Source: Bacteroides sp. MSB163
GTDB taxonomy: Bacteria > Bacteroidota > Bacteroidia > Bacteroidales > Bacteroidaceae
Assembly: GCF_036416795.1 (NCBI RefSeq)
Contig: NZ_CP143867.1
Location: forward strand, 3,154,001-3,218,000
Length of the DNA: 64,000 nt
Direction of reading: 5' to 3'
This document shows, one piece after another, positions 50,394 to 59,947 of this stretch. The number at the start of each line of letters is the position of its first letter. Positions within the stretch are counted from its first letter, which is position 1. The position numbers and the translations under genes were made by a program. The notes under the pieces were generated by a model. The model was not told the origin of the DNA. It worked only from the letters and a program-made list of their open reading frames with translations, and searched no databases.

Positions 50394-52700
50394 TTATTTG
50401 CTCAACTGCTCGTGCATTGAGGCAGCAGCCTTGCGCCCATCACCCATAGCAAGAATAACGGTAGCGCCACCACGAACAATATCACCTCCGGCATAAATGG
50501 TCGGAATAGATGACTGCATGTTCTCGTTTACGGCAATCGTGCCTTTACGTCCCATTTCCAGTCCCGGAATAGAAGAAGGCACAATCGGATTGGGAGAAAC
50601 CCCTACGCTGACGATAGCCAGATCTATATCAATGGTTTCCGTTGCACCCGGGATAGCTACAGGACTGCGGCGACCGGATGCATCCGGTTCGCCAAGCTCC
50701 ATCTTCTGTAAGATGACTTGTTTTACCTTTCCTTGCTCGTCGGCGATGTATTCGATAGGATTATGCAGTGTGAGGAACTCAACACCTTCTTCTTTCGCAT
50801 GTTTTACCTCTTCGATACGTGCAGGCATTTCTTCTTCGGAACGACGATAGATAATCATGGCACGTTCAGCACCCAAGCGGCGTGCAGTGCGCACTGAGTC
50901 CATAGCTGTGTTTCCACCACCGATAACGGCTACATTTTTACCGAAAGGCACCGGAGTATCAGAGTCTTCGCTTGCTGCATCCATCAGGTTGACGCGTGTC
51001 AGGTATTCATTGGATGACAGGATATTGATGGAGTTCTCTCCCGGAATGTTCATGAAGTTAGGCAATCCGGCACCGGATGCTACGAATACACCTTTGAAAC
51101 CTTCTTCTTCCAACTGTTCCACACTGATAGTCTTACCTATGATGCAGTCCTTAATGAAGTTAACTCCCATCTTGGCAAGATTGTCAATCTCTACATCCAC
51201 CACTTTGTTCGGCAGACGGAATTCGGGGATACCATACTTCAATACACCGCCTATCTCGTGAAGGGCTTCGAAGACAGTAACGTCGTAACCATATTTAGCC
51301 ATATCTCCGGCAAAAGAAAGTCCGGCAGGTCCGGAACCGATAACGGCAATCTTGATACCATTCTTTTCCTTGATTTCCGGTACTGAAATTTGTCCGCTTT
51401 CACGTTCATAGTCAGCGGCAAAGCGTTCCAGATAGCCGATAGCTACCGGCTTCTCTTTCATTTTCAGGTGTATACATTTAGCTTCGCACTGTTTTTCCTG
51501 TGGGCAAACACGACCGCAAACAGCAGGCAGAGCGCTGGTTTCTTTCAGTGTCTTGGCAGCTTCGAGTATTTCTCCACGTTCAATGTTTTTGATGAAACGA
51601 GGAATATCAATACCTACGGGACAGCCTTCCATACAGCCTGGATTTGCACAATCGAGGCAACGCTTAGCTTCCGTCAGAGCTTGTTCCTCTGTAAGTCCCT
51701 GGTTTACTTCTTCTTTGCGACTGTGCGAACGGTATTCCGGATCGAGTTCGTTCATTTCAACACGTGGAATTGCGGTACGTTCTTTCGGCTTCATTGCTTT
51801 GCGAAGTTCCAGACGCCAGGCAGCATTACGACTTTTCTCGTCTGCTTCTTGTGTCGGTTCCGGTACAGCTTTGCAGGATTCGTCTTCTTCAAGCTTGTGC
51901 ATCTCCTCGCGTTCGATGCTCTTGAAAGCACCCATACGCTTCAACATCTCGTCGAAGTCTACCTGATGGCCATCAAATTCCGGTCCGTCCACACAAACGA
52001 ATTTGGTTTTTCCACCGATGGTAATACGACAAGCACCGCACATACCTGTACCATCCACCATGATCGTATTCAGCGAAACATCAGTCGGTATTTCATATTT
52101 CTTAGTCAGCAAACAAACAAATTTCATCATGATAGCGGGGCCGATAGCAAAACATTTGTTCACTTTCTCCCGTTTAATGACTTCTTCCACGCCTTCGGTT
52201 ACCAATCCTTTGCGTCCGTAAGAACCGTCATCGGTCATAATGATGACCTCGTCTGCGCTTTCGCGCATTTCTTTTTCAAGGATAATCAGCTCTTTGCTAC
52301 GTCCGGCAAGTACGGCAATAACGCGATTACCGGCAGCTTTCAAAGCCTGTACGATAGGGAGCATGGGAGCCACGCCTACACCACCACCTGCACAAACCAC
52401 TGTTCCGAAGTTTTCAATATGAGTAGCTTGTCCCAGCGGACCTACCACATCGGTGATGTAATCGCCCTCATTCAGTTCGCAAAGGCGGGTAGAGGAGAGA
52501 CCTACTTCCTGTACTACCAAAGTGATAGTACCGCGTACGGTGTCAGCCGCCGCAATAGTCAATGGCATACGTTCGCCTTTTTCGCCTACACGTACAATGA
52601 CGAAGTGTCCTGCCTTACGTGAGCGGGCAATTAAAGGTGCCTCGATCTCTAATTTAAAAACCTTTTCAGAAAAATGTTCTTTGCTAATGATTTTGTTCAT
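50394..52700 (-). CDS. Fused NfnA-NfnB-like flavoprotein (ferredoxin-NADP reductase-like + glutamate-synthase-small-subunit-like)
   Basis: This gene encodes 768 residues. Residues 1 to about 285 match the FAD/NAD and 2Fe-2S subunit (NfnA / dihydroorotate dehydrogenase B electron-transfer type), with CAGGGVGVAPM and CGACRITIGGKTKFVCVDGPEFDGH in parts giving the cluster Cys. Residues about 300-768 match NfnB / GltD-type: CLDCANPGCMEGCPVGIDIP and AVCGRVCPQEKQCEAKC (two 4Fe-4S sites), VIGSGPAGLSFAGDMAKYG (FAD) and VIGGGNTAMDS (NADPH). NfnAB performs electron bifurcation between NADH, ferredoxin and NADPH; here both subunits are one chain. An NADPH glutamate-synthase role is the alternative, but no large subunit gene is nearby. 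Confidence 0.88.
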   Translation of the reverse strand: MNKIISKEHFSEKVFKLEIEAPLIARSRKAGHFVIVRVGEKGERMPLTIAAADTVRGTITLVVQEVGLSSTRLCELNEGDYITDVVGPLGQATHIENFGTVVCAGGGVGVAPMLPIVQALKAAGNRVIAVLAGRSKELIILEKEMRESADEVIIMTDDGSYGRKGLVTEGVEEVIKREKVNKCFAIGPAIMMKFVCLLTKKYEIPTDVSLNTIMVDGTGMCGACRITIGGKTKFVCVDGPEFDGHQVDFDEMLKRMGAFKSIEREEMHKLEEDESCKAVPEPTQEADEKSRNAAWRLELRKAMKPKERTAIPRVEMNELDPEYRSHSRKEEVNQGLTEEQALTEAKRCLDCANPGCMEGCPVGIDIPRFIKNIERGEILEAAKTLKETSALPAVCGRVCPQEKQCEAKCIHLKMKEKPVAIGYLERFAADYERESGQISVPEIKEKNGIKIAVIGSGPAGLSFAGDMAKYGYDVTVFEALHEIGGVLKYGIPEFRLPNKVVDVEIDNLAKMGVNFIKDCIIGKTISVEQLEEEGFKGVFVASGAGLPNFMNIPGENSINILSSNEYLTRVNLMDAASEDSDTPVPFGKNVAVIGGGNTAMDSVRTARRLGAERAMIIYRRSEEEMPARIEEVKHAKEEGVEFLTLHNPIEYIADEQGKVKQVILQKMELGEPDASGRRSPVAIPGATETIDIDLAIVSVGVSPNPIVPSSIPGLEMGRKGTIAVNENMQSSIPTIYAGGDIVRGGATVILAMGDGRKAAASMHEQLSK

Positions 52701-52820
52701 TATCTATAAATTTTGTTGGTATAATTACGTAATCACTTTCAGATTGTTACGGTTTGCAAAGATACGGGTTATTTGGTAAAAACAAAGAAAGTTTCTTCTA
52801 AAAAGCTGTATAACTGATGT

Positions 52821-52912
52821 GGGCAAACGATAATTCGCCCCTACCAGGTTGTATAGACGTAATCATATAAATGTCTGTGGTTACCTATGTAGGAGCGAAT
52901 TATTATTCACCC
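52821..52912. repeat. Intergenic inverted repeat of GGGCGAATNATNATTCGCCC type
   Basis: The arm at 52821-52844 (GGGCAAACGATAATTCGCCC then CTAC) pairs with the arm at 52889-52912 (GTAGGAGCGAATTATTATTC then ACCC) with about five mismatches over 24 bases. Each arm is also partly palindromic. It lies downstream of serS and upstream of the Nfn-like gene; an A-run/AGCTG to CAGCT/T-run pair flanks it, so it may also end the serS transcript. Confidence 0.7.
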
Positions 52913-52933
52913 GCTCGTATAGCGCAGCTATTT

Positions 52934-54208
52934 TTAGTCAATCATCTCAAATCCCGTATACGGCACCAATGCCTTCGGGATGCGAATACCTTCCGGTGTC
53001 TGATTGTTTTCCAGCAAAGCGGCAACAATGCGTGGTAATGCCAATGCAGATCCGTTTAATGTGTGGCAAAGTTCTGTCTTCTTTTCTCCACTGCGGTAAC
53101 GGCATTTCAGGCGGTTGGCCTGATAAGTATCGAAGTTAGAAACCGAACTTACTTCCAGCCAACGCTTCTGTGCTTCGGAGTAAACTTCAAAGTCGAAGCA
53201 AAGGGCGGCTGTAAAGCTCATATCTCCACCGCATAGGCGAAGGATACGATATGGTAATTCCAGTTTTTGCAATAATCCTTCCACATGATCCAACATCTCT
53301 TTATGAGATTGTCTGGAATGTTCCGGTTTGTCAATGCGTACCAATTCTACTTTAGAGAATTCGTGCAAGCGGTTCAAGCCGCGTACATCTTTACCGTAAG
53401 AACCTGCTTCGCGACGGAAACACTGCGTGTAAGCACAGTTCTTGATAGGAAGTTGCTTCTCTTCCAGAATCATGTCACGATAGATGTTTGTTACAGGAAC
53501 TTCAGCTGTCGGAATAAGATATAAATCGTCTACTTCGCAATGGTACATCTGACCTTCCTTGTCGGGCAACTGGCCTGTTCCGTAACCGGAAGCGGCATTA
53601 ACCACTGTCGGAGGCATGATTTCCAGATAACCGGCTTTGCGGGCTTCGTCCAGGAAGAAGTTGATCAACGCGCGTTGCAACTGCGCGCCTTTTCCTTTAT
53701 AAACCGGGAAACCGGCTCCTGTTATCTTCACGCCCAAATCGAAATCTATCAAATCATATTTCTTTGTCAGTTCCCAGTGAGGCAGTGCGTCTTTGGGAAG
53801 TTCGGTTTCCATACCGCCCATTTTCTCTACTACATTATCTTCAGCACCTACACCTTCGGGTACTTCATCATAAGGTACATTAGGAATGGTATAGAGTAGA
53901 TTCTGCATATCTTCGGCAGCCTGATCCATTTCCGCCTGCAAAGTCTTGTTGGCTTCTTTAAGTTCGGCTACACGGCTTTTGGCAGTTTCTGCTTCCTCTT
54001 TCTTTCCTTCTTTCATCAATTGTCCGATGGATTTGGAAATCGAGTTTACTTCAGAGAGGTTATTATCTAATACAGACTGTGTGCTACGTCTTTTGTCGTT
54101 AAAGGCAATTACCTGGTTTATTGTTTCTTTCGCATTTTTGAAATGCTTCTTTTCCAGTCCGCGGATCACCGCGTCGGTGTTTTCTGTAATTTGTTTGATG
54201 GTAAGCAT
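52934..54208 (-). CDS. serS: Seryl-tRNA synthetase
   Basis: This gene encodes 424 residues from the ATG at 54208 (MLTIKQITENTDAVIRGL). An upstream extension to 54253 overlaps the promoter, TATCTTTG at 54256-54263. The N-terminal coiled-coil arm is followed by class II motifs: motif 2 YTQCFRREAGSYG and motif 3 with ALALPRIVAALLENNQTPEG. It charges tRNA-Ser (and selenocysteine tRNA where present). Confidence 0.97.
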   Translation of the reverse strand: MLTIKQITENTDAVIRGLEKKHFKNAKETINQVIAFNDKRRSTQSVLDNNLSEVNSISKSIGQLMKEGKKEEAETAKSRVAELKEANKTLQAEMDQAAEDMQNLLYTIPNVPYDEVPEGVGAEDNVVEKMGGMETELPKDALPHWELTKKYDLIDFDLGVKITGAGFPVYKGKGAQLQRALINFFLDEARKAGYLEIMPPTVVNAASGYGTGQLPDKEGQMYHCEVDDLYLIPTAEVPVTNIYRDMILEEKQLPIKNCAYTQCFRREAGSYGKDVRGLNRLHEFSKVELVRIDKPEHSRQSHKEMLDHVEGLLQKLELPYRILRLCGGDMSFTAALCFDFEVYSEAQKRWLEVSSVSNFDTYQANRLKCRYRSGEKKTELCHTLNGSALALPRIVAALLENNQTPEGIRIPKALVPYTGFEMID

Positions 54209-54300
54209 ATCTTGATACTTTGTTTTGATTAAAATCTTGATTTGAGAGCACAAAGATAGTGTAAATCAGAAGTAATACAAAAAAGAAACTATAAAAAGAA

Positions 54301-54329
54301 AGGGATGCAATCCATCAGATTGCATCCCT
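54301..54329 (-). terminator. Terminator after rpmA
   Basis: AGGGATGCAATC pairs with GATTGCATCCCT around a short loop; on the minus strand a TTTCTTTTT run follows. Confidence 0.9.
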
Positions 54330-54353
54330 CATCTTTATTTTTTATTCTGAAAC

Positions 54354-54623
54354 TTACGCTTCTGTGCTTTCGGCAGGGATTACAGATACATAACGTCTGT
54401 CTTCCTTGGTTACTTTGAACTGTACAGTTCCGTCTACTAAAGCGAAAAGAGTGTGGTCTTTACCCATACCGATGTTATTACCCGGGTGGAATTCAGTACC
54501 TCTTTGACGAATGATGATGTTGCCTGCTTTGCAAGCTTCGCCACCAAATATCTTAACGCCTAATCTCTTGCTCTGTGATTCGCGGCCGTTCTTAGAACTA
54601 CCGACACCTTTTTTATGTGCCAT
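54354..54623 (-). CDS. rpmA: 50S ribosomal protein L27
   Basis: This gene encodes 89 residues beginning MAHKKGVGSSKNGRESQSKRLG, the typical L27 N-terminus reaching towards the peptidyl-transferase centre (no Firmicutes-type leader to be cleaved). IIRQRGTEFHPGNNIGMGKDHTLFAL follows, seen in parts. It is 23 bp after rplU and co-transcribed. Confidence 0.98.
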   Translation of the reverse strand: MAHKKGVGSSKNGRESQSKRLGVKIFGGEACKAGNIIIRQRGTEFHPGNNIGMGKDHTLFALVDGTVQFKVTKEDRRYVSVIPAESTEA

Positions 54624-54646
54624 TTCTTCTTACTGTTTTAAATTGA

Positions 54647-54964
54647 TTAAGCTACTACTTCTGTAATTGTTAACTCTGTGAATTGTTGACGGTGACCGTT
54701 CAACTTGCGATGACCTTTTCTTCTTTTCTTGTGGAAAATGAGAACTTTGTCACCTTTTACCAGGCTGGATACAATCTGACAAACAACTTTTGCACCTTCT
54801 ACAGTAGGAGCGCCTACAGTGATTGCACCGTCTTTGTCTACCAAAAGAACCTTGTCAAATTCTACTGTCGTACCGTTTTCTGCATTCTGGATGTGGTGTA
54901 CAAACAGCTTTTTGCCAGCTTCTGCTTTAAATTGCTGACCGTTGATTTCTACAATTGCGTACAT
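54647..54964 (-). CDS. rplU: 50S ribosomal protein L21
   Basis: This gene encodes 105 residues: MYAIVEINGQQFKAEAGKKL at the N-terminus and KVLIFHKKRRKGHRKLNGHR, then QQFTELTI, at the C-terminus. L21 binds 23S rRNA. The operon rplU-rpmA is standard. Promoter TATTTTTG lies at 55056-55063 (minus), so a leader of about 85 bases precedes the ATG; an autoregulatory RNA structure is possible but not clear. Confidence 0.98.
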   Translation of the reverse strand: MYAIVEINGQQFKAEAGKKLFVHHIQNAENGTTVEFDKVLLVDKDGAITVGAPTVEGAKVVCQIVSSLVKGDKVLIFHKKRRKGHRKLNGHRQQFTELTITEVVA

Positions 54965-55055
54965 TTCTTATGTATGATCTATAAGTTAGCTCCGTCGGGT
55001 GGTCTCTAATCACTTAGAAAGCACTTTGTCGAACCCGGTGCGGAATAATCGGGCG

Positions 55056-55316
55056 CAAAAATACTTCTTTTCTTCGGAACAGGCAAGTGTTTTATCTTCT
55101 TTTTGCGGAAAAAATGGTTTACCTCCATTCTATGTAAGGAAAGCGGAACGGGAGTAGTTTCCCGCTTACAAGAAGTTAAGAGTTTGCTTGTAACCTTTTG
55201 GTAATCAGTGGTAAAATATTCTCTTGTATAAATCGGAATGTATATAAAACGTACTTGAGATCTGTTTGCTACGGAGCAGGTATGGTTCGGATCCTGTTTT
55301 GATGCGAACCATACCT
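55056..55316. promoter_or_regulatory. rplU promoter and intergenic hairpin
   Basis: Besides the minus-strand TATTTTTG box at 55056-55063, the gap between rplU and the HAD-DUF3667 gene holds a strong hairpin: AGGTATGGTTCG (55278-55289) and CGAACCATACCT (55305-55316), 12 bp perfect with a 15-base loop. It lies 7 bp past the 3' end of the HAD gene but has no T run of note, so it may be a weak terminator or a repeat element. It shares ACGGAGCA and GGTTCGG words with the repeat at 25757-25787. Nothing else is seen between 55064 and 55270. Confidence 0.65.
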
Positions 55317-55322
55317 GAAAAA

Positions 55323-57536
55323 TTACAAAAGCGGCTTTAGTATATAGACCGCCGCAACTATCAGTGCCACTACAATAATGGCAAAGATAATAAGCAGTAT
55401 CAAACTATAGAAGAACATCAGTATTGTAGTCCAGAAACTTCTCCACCAAGTATATCCATACAGTTGCTTATAATCCAGGCAGAAAAGGGCAAAGATGAAT
55501 AATATGGGTAATTCGTATAAATCGTCTACCTGTGCACTGCCGTTGAAAGGAAGCACTATGATACTGAGCAAGAGTATCTGACAAGCAATGTAAGCCTGTA
55601 TAAATACATGCTCTGTCAGATTATAGCGCAGTTTGTTCTTTTTACGACGGAAAGCCATAAGCGTTGCCAGAGCAAAGAGGGGTAATGTGGCGATAATACG
55701 GAATGCCTTGTTACCATGTCCCCAACTTTTTAGTAAATTCCATACTTTTTCCAGAAAAGGTGTATTGTGAATGGCTTTTTCAAGCTTATTAAATATTGAT
55801 GACCCACCTTCCAGAAGTTCATCTATGAGTTCGTCATCTTCATCACCATTTATTTGGAGGGTGATGTTATCCTTTTTAAAGGTATTTGGGGTTTTCAGTT
55901 TTTCCAGATCCTGATTCAGTTCTTTTATTGTTTGGGCCAAAACCTCCTTTTGGTCTGGTTTCTTGGTCTCTTTCATCTGTTTCTGCAATAGCTCACGTGC
56001 AGCTATCAGATTCTTCTTCCGGATGTCCGTAGAATCTTCTGTTTCCAGATTTTCCAGTTTTTTATCCAGACCTTCTATCGTTTTATTCAGGATATTTTGG
56101 GTAGTCGGGTCTGTTGCTGTTTCTATACGTTTTTGCAATTGTTCACGTGCAGCGACTATTTCTTGCCTTTGAACTTCCGGAGTCTTTCCCTTTTTCTCTT
56201 TCAAGGCTTCAGGATCTACTAGTTGCACGGCCATGATGTAAAGGGCGGCAAGTACAAATAGTGTCTGGAAGGGGCGGAAGTATAAGATTCGTTTGCCGGC
56301 AATGAAGTCTCTGATCATGTATCCCGGGCGGTAGAGTAAATCCAGAAGTGTTCGACCAAAGCCATTGTCAATATTGGTGAATCCTCCCAATATATTTCTG
56401 AATGCATTACTGAAGCGGTAGCGGGGAGTGTTCCGGCTTTGACCGCAACGGTTGCAATAACTGCCCATATAGACAGTATCACAATTCAGGCAGATATTAT
56501 CTTCTTCGCTGATGGGAGGGATTTCCTTTCCACGCACCATCTTGATGTGGAGAGCGCGAAGTCGTGCTTTGCAAGGAGACCACCAAGGTGAGATAAATTC
56601 CAAAACCCGGTTGGGGAGCACCCTGCGTTTGCTGAGAATGTACCAGAGCACCAGTATGAAACAATACATGAAAACATTGCTATCTTCCCCTTCTTCAAAA
56701 GACAGCCATAGCAATATTGTCAAAATCAGTATTTGCCAAATGTTGATCATCTTTCTTCTGCGGGGAGCGGGAGAAATGGGAGAAGCGGAAACAGCCGGAA
56801 CCGCAGGCGTACTGACAACCGGATGTTGAGGTATCACTTTATTGGCAGTCGAGTCTTCGTTGTCAGCAGATTGTTTATCATGGGTCGGTTGCTCGTCATT
56901 TTCCAGTAGTTCTTCCAGTGAACTCATAATCTTCCAGTGTGGGTATTTGGCTAATTCTTCGGTGGTAGTTACTCCATGGGTTACACCTGCAAAGTCTACA
57001 CCTGCAGCTTTGGCTGTGGCAGCATCTACTGTACTGTCACCAATATAGAGGGTTTCGGCTTTGGTGACGTGTAATTGTTTTATGGCAAGTAGCAAACCTT
57101 CGGGCGAAGGTTTGGCCGTTTGTACATCTTCTCCGCCGACAATGATATTGAAGAAGCTGCCGGGGAAATGTTGGTCGAGCATTTCCTTAATTCGGTAACG
57201 GTATTTGGTGGAGATGATACCTATGAATGCACCCGCATCTTTCAGGGCCAGCAGTACAGACTTGGTTTCCAGAAAAAGCACGGTGTTTATTGTCATGTGG
57301 GTGTCCGCTTCTTTCCTGTATTCACTTTTAAAACCGGCCAGCTGCTCTTCATCCGTCACTCCCGTCAGGATAGAAAAAGATTCTTCCAATGTTTTCCCGA
57401 TGGTGCGTTTAATGTCTTCATCGGTCACATTTGTATAGCCATGTTTATTGAGCACATTGCGAAAGCAAGTAACAATGCCGCGAGAAGAGTCTGCGAGCGT
57501 GTAATCAAAGTCAAAGAGATAAGTCGTATAGCCCAT
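55323..57536 (-). CDS. HAD-superfamily phosphatase (phosphoglycolate-phosphatase-like) fused to DUF3667 membrane domain
   Basis: This gene encodes 737 residues from the ATG at 57536 (MGYTTYLFDFDYTLADSS); a TAACTTTGC box just upstream rules out the longer frame. Residues 1-220 are a HAD hydrolase with nucleophile Asp in DFDYTLADS, GIISTKYRYR, and GDSTVDAATAKAAG. After a Pro/Ala linker come hydrophobic segments, then CLNCDTVYMGSYCNRCG, a four-Cys zinc ribbon with the DUF3667 core (DNGFGRTLLDLLYRPGYMI). A Glu/Lys coiled-coil region and several membrane helices end the chain. The phosphatase is thus tied to the membrane. The fusion's purpose is unknown. Confidence 0.85.
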   Translation of the reverse strand: MGYTTYLFDFDYTLADSSRGIVTCFRNVLNKHGYTNVTDEDIKRTIGKTLEESFSILTGVTDEEQLAGFKSEYRKEADTHMTINTVLFLETKSVLLALKDAGAFIGIISTKYRYRIKEMLDQHFPGSFFNIIVGGEDVQTAKPSPEGLLLAIKQLHVTKAETLYIGDSTVDAATAKAAGVDFAGVTHGVTTTEELAKYPHWKIMSSLEELLENDEQPTHDKQSADNEDSTANKVIPQHPVVSTPAVPAVSASPISPAPRRRKMINIWQILILTILLWLSFEEGEDSNVFMYCFILVLWYILSKRRVLPNRVLEFISPWWSPCKARLRALHIKMVRGKEIPPISEEDNICLNCDTVYMGSYCNRCGQSRNTPRYRFSNAFRNILGGFTNIDNGFGRTLLDLLYRPGYMIRDFIAGKRILYFRPFQTLFVLAALYIMAVQLVDPEALKEKKGKTPEVQRQEIVAAREQLQKRIETATDPTTQNILNKTIEGLDKKLENLETEDSTDIRKKNLIAARELLQKQMKETKKPDQKEVLAQTIKELNQDLEKLKTPNTFKKDNITLQINGDEDDELIDELLEGGSSIFNKLEKAIHNTPFLEKVWNLLKSWGHGNKAFRIIATLPLFALATLMAFRRKKNKLRYNLTEHVFIQAYIACQILLLSIIVLPFNGSAQVDDLYELPILFIFALFCLDYKQLYGYTWWRSFWTTILMFFYSLILLIIFAIIVVALIVAAVYILKPLL

Positions 57537-57672
57537 GTCGCTTTTTGCGGCAAAGTTATAAATTAATTGGAATTTTCTGACTATATTTGTTCGCACTATG
57601 AATTTATTTTAAAAACTGCTAAGTGTTTCTTTGCGCTGAGTTGTTCCATACATACGTTAACTATGTAATATT

Positions 57673-59907
57673 ATGAAACTATCAGAATTATCTTTTTGGA
57701 TTTTGCTTCTTTTCTCTTTTTCAGCGTGTGTATCCCAACAACCGGATGCGGAAACTGAGTGTTATGCAACAAAGTACGTCAATCCTTTTATTGGTACCGA
57801 TTTTACAGGAAATACTTATCCTGGAGCGCAGGCACCGTTCGGTATGGTGCAGTTAAGCCCCGATAATGGTCTTCCTGGCTGGGATCGCATCTCCGGTTAT
57901 TTCTATCCGGACAGCACGATTGCAGGTTTCAGCCACACTCATCTTTCGGGTACGGGAGCCGGTGATTTATATGATATATCTTTTATGCCCGTGACTCTGC
58001 CTTATAAAGAAGCAGATGCGCCGTTGGGCATTCACTCTTTATTTTCCCATGATGAAGAAACAGCCAGTGCCGGATATTATCAGGTGCGGCTGAAAGATTA
58101 TGATATCAACGTGGAACTGACAGCAACCGAGCGTTGTGGCATTCAGTGTTATACTTTTCCTGAAGCGGACGCAGCTATATTCCTCAATCTGCGGAAAGCT
58201 ATGAACTGGGACTTTACGAATGATACCCGCATTGAAGTACTCGATTCGGTAACCATTCAAGGATACCGTTTTTCTGACGGTTGGGCACGCGACCAGCACA
58301 TTTATTTCCGTACCCGTTTTTCTAAACCGTTTGCATCCGTACAGTTAGATACTGCTGCTGTCATCAAAGACGGTAAGCGTATAGGTAGCTCTGCTATTGC
58401 CCGTTTTGATTTCCACACAAGTGCAGGGGAACAGATTCTTGTCACCACAGCTATTTCGGGGGTAAGTATGGAAGGCGCAGCACGCAATCTTGCTGCTGAA
58501 GCTCCGGCGGACGATTTTGACAAGTATCTGGCTGCAACCCGTAAGAACTGGAACGAGCAACTTTCCAAAGTAGAAATCAAGAGCAATGACATTGACGAGA
58601 AAGTTAAGTTCTATACAGCCCTTTATCATTCCATGCTGGCCCCTACTATCTATAGCGATGTGGATGGTGCCTATTATGGCCCTGATAAGCAAGTGCATCA
58701 GGCAGACGGATGGACCAACTACAGTACTTTCTCATTATGGGATACCTACCGTGCCGCTCATCCCCTTTATACCTATATCGAACCACAGCGTGTAAATGAT
58801 ATGGTAAAATCCTTTCTAGCCTTTTCTGAACAGAACGGACGTCTCCCGGTATGGAATTTCTATGGAAGTGAAACGGATATGATGATAGGTTATCATGCAG
58901 TTCCCGTCATAGTGGATGCTTACTTGAAAGGGATTGGGGATTTTGATCCGAAGAAAGCTTTAGCCGCATGTGTAGCTACAGCCAATATTGATGAATATCG
59001 TGGAATAGGATTATATAAAAAATATGGTTATGTGCCTTATGATGTAACGGATCACTATAATTCAGAGAACTGGTCACTTTCTAAAACCCTGGAATACGCT
59101 TACGATGATTATTGCATTGCCCGTATGGCGGAGAAACTGGGCGAAAAGCAAATAGCAGATGAATTTTATAAGCGTTCTCTGAATTATAAGAATGTGTATA
59201 ATTCTCATACAACCTTCATGCAACCGCGGAATAACAAAGGAACCTTCATTGAGAACTTCAGTCCGGATGATTATACTCCGCATATTTGCGAAAGTAACGG
59301 CTGGCAATATTTCTGGTCTGTACAACAAGACGTTGATGGGCTGATCAGTCTGGTTGGAGGCAAGGAACGTTTTACCCAGAAACTGGATAGTATGTTCACT
59401 TACAATCCTTCTGCGGATGAAGATCTGCCTATTTTCAGTACTGGAATGATCGGGCAGTATGCACATGGTAATGAACCGAGTCACCATGTCATTTATTTGT
59501 TTAATGCCATAGGGCAACCTTGGAAGACTCAGAAGTATGCAGCTGAGGTGATGCATGAATTATATAGGAATACACCTGTCGGTTTGTGCGGGAATGAAGA
59601 CTGTGGTCAGATGTCTGCCTGGTATGTGTTCAGTGCAATGGGCTTCTATCCGGTAGACCCGATTAGCGGCAAATATGAGATAGGTACTCCCATGTATCCT
59701 GAGATGAAGATGCATCTGGCTAACGGTAAAACATTTACGATATTGGCACCGGCTGTCAGCAAAGAGAATATTTATATCCAGTCGGTAAAACTCGACGGAA
59801 AGCCTTATGATAAAAGTTATATCACGCATGAGCAAATAATGAATGGTTCTATCTTTGAATTTGAGATGGGGAATAAACCAGATAAAGTGTGGTATGAGAT
59901 AGAGTGA
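57673..59907 (+). CDS. GH92 alpha-mannosidase, lipoprotein
   Basis: This gene encodes 744 residues. The signal ends in a lipobox (LLFSFSAC), so the enzyme is membrane-anchored. YVNPFIGTDFTGNTYPGAQAPFGMVQLSPD (in parts), GFSHTHLSGTGAGDLYD, LWDTYRAAHPLY and GNEDCGQMSAWYVFSAMGFYPV are GH92 hallmarks, the latter with the catalytic acid region; GH92 enzymes are calcium-dependent exo-mannosidases acting on alpha-mannans and N-glycans. It lies 40 bp ahead of an ECF sigma factor gene in the same direction. Confidence 0.95.
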   Translation: MKLSELSFWILLLFSFSACVSQQPDAETECYATKYVNPFIGTDFTGNTYPGAQAPFGMVQLSPDNGLPGWDRISGYFYPDSTIAGFSHTHLSGTGAGDLYDISFMPVTLPYKEADAPLGIHSLFSHDEETASAGYYQVRLKDYDINVELTATERCGIQCYTFPEADAAIFLNLRKAMNWDFTNDTRIEVLDSVTIQGYRFSDGWARDQHIYFRTRFSKPFASVQLDTAAVIKDGKRIGSSAIARFDFHTSAGEQILVTTAISGVSMEGAARNLAAEAPADDFDKYLAATRKNWNEQLSKVEIKSNDIDEKVKFYTALYHSMLAPTIYSDVDGAYYGPDKQVHQADGWTNYSTFSLWDTYRAAHPLYTYIEPQRVNDMVKSFLAFSEQNGRLPVWNFYGSETDMMIGYHAVPVIVDAYLKGIGDFDPKKALAACVATANIDEYRGIGLYKKYGYVPYDVTDHYNSENWSLSKTLEYAYDDYCIARMAEKLGEKQIADEFYKRSLNYKNVYNSHTTFMQPRNNKGTFIENFSPDDYTPHICESNGWQYFWSVQQDVDGLISLVGGKERFTQKLDSMFTYNPSADEDLPIFSTGMIGQYAHGNEPSHHVIYLFNAIGQPWKTQKYAAEVMHELYRNTPVGLCGNEDCGQMSAWYVFSAMGFYPVDPISGKYEIGTPMYPEMKMHLANGKTFTILAPAVSKENIYIQSVKLDGKPYDKSYITHEQIMNGSIFEFEMGNKPDKVWYEIE

Positions 59908-59947
59908 TAGAGTGATGGATGGTGCCAGATAATATAATTGTGGGATT

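Noticed and set aside
51390..52622. 410-residue open frame opposite the Nfn-like gene
   Set aside because: It is the antisense shadow of a strongly conserved gene; composition is rich in Phe, Ser and His with no family motif.
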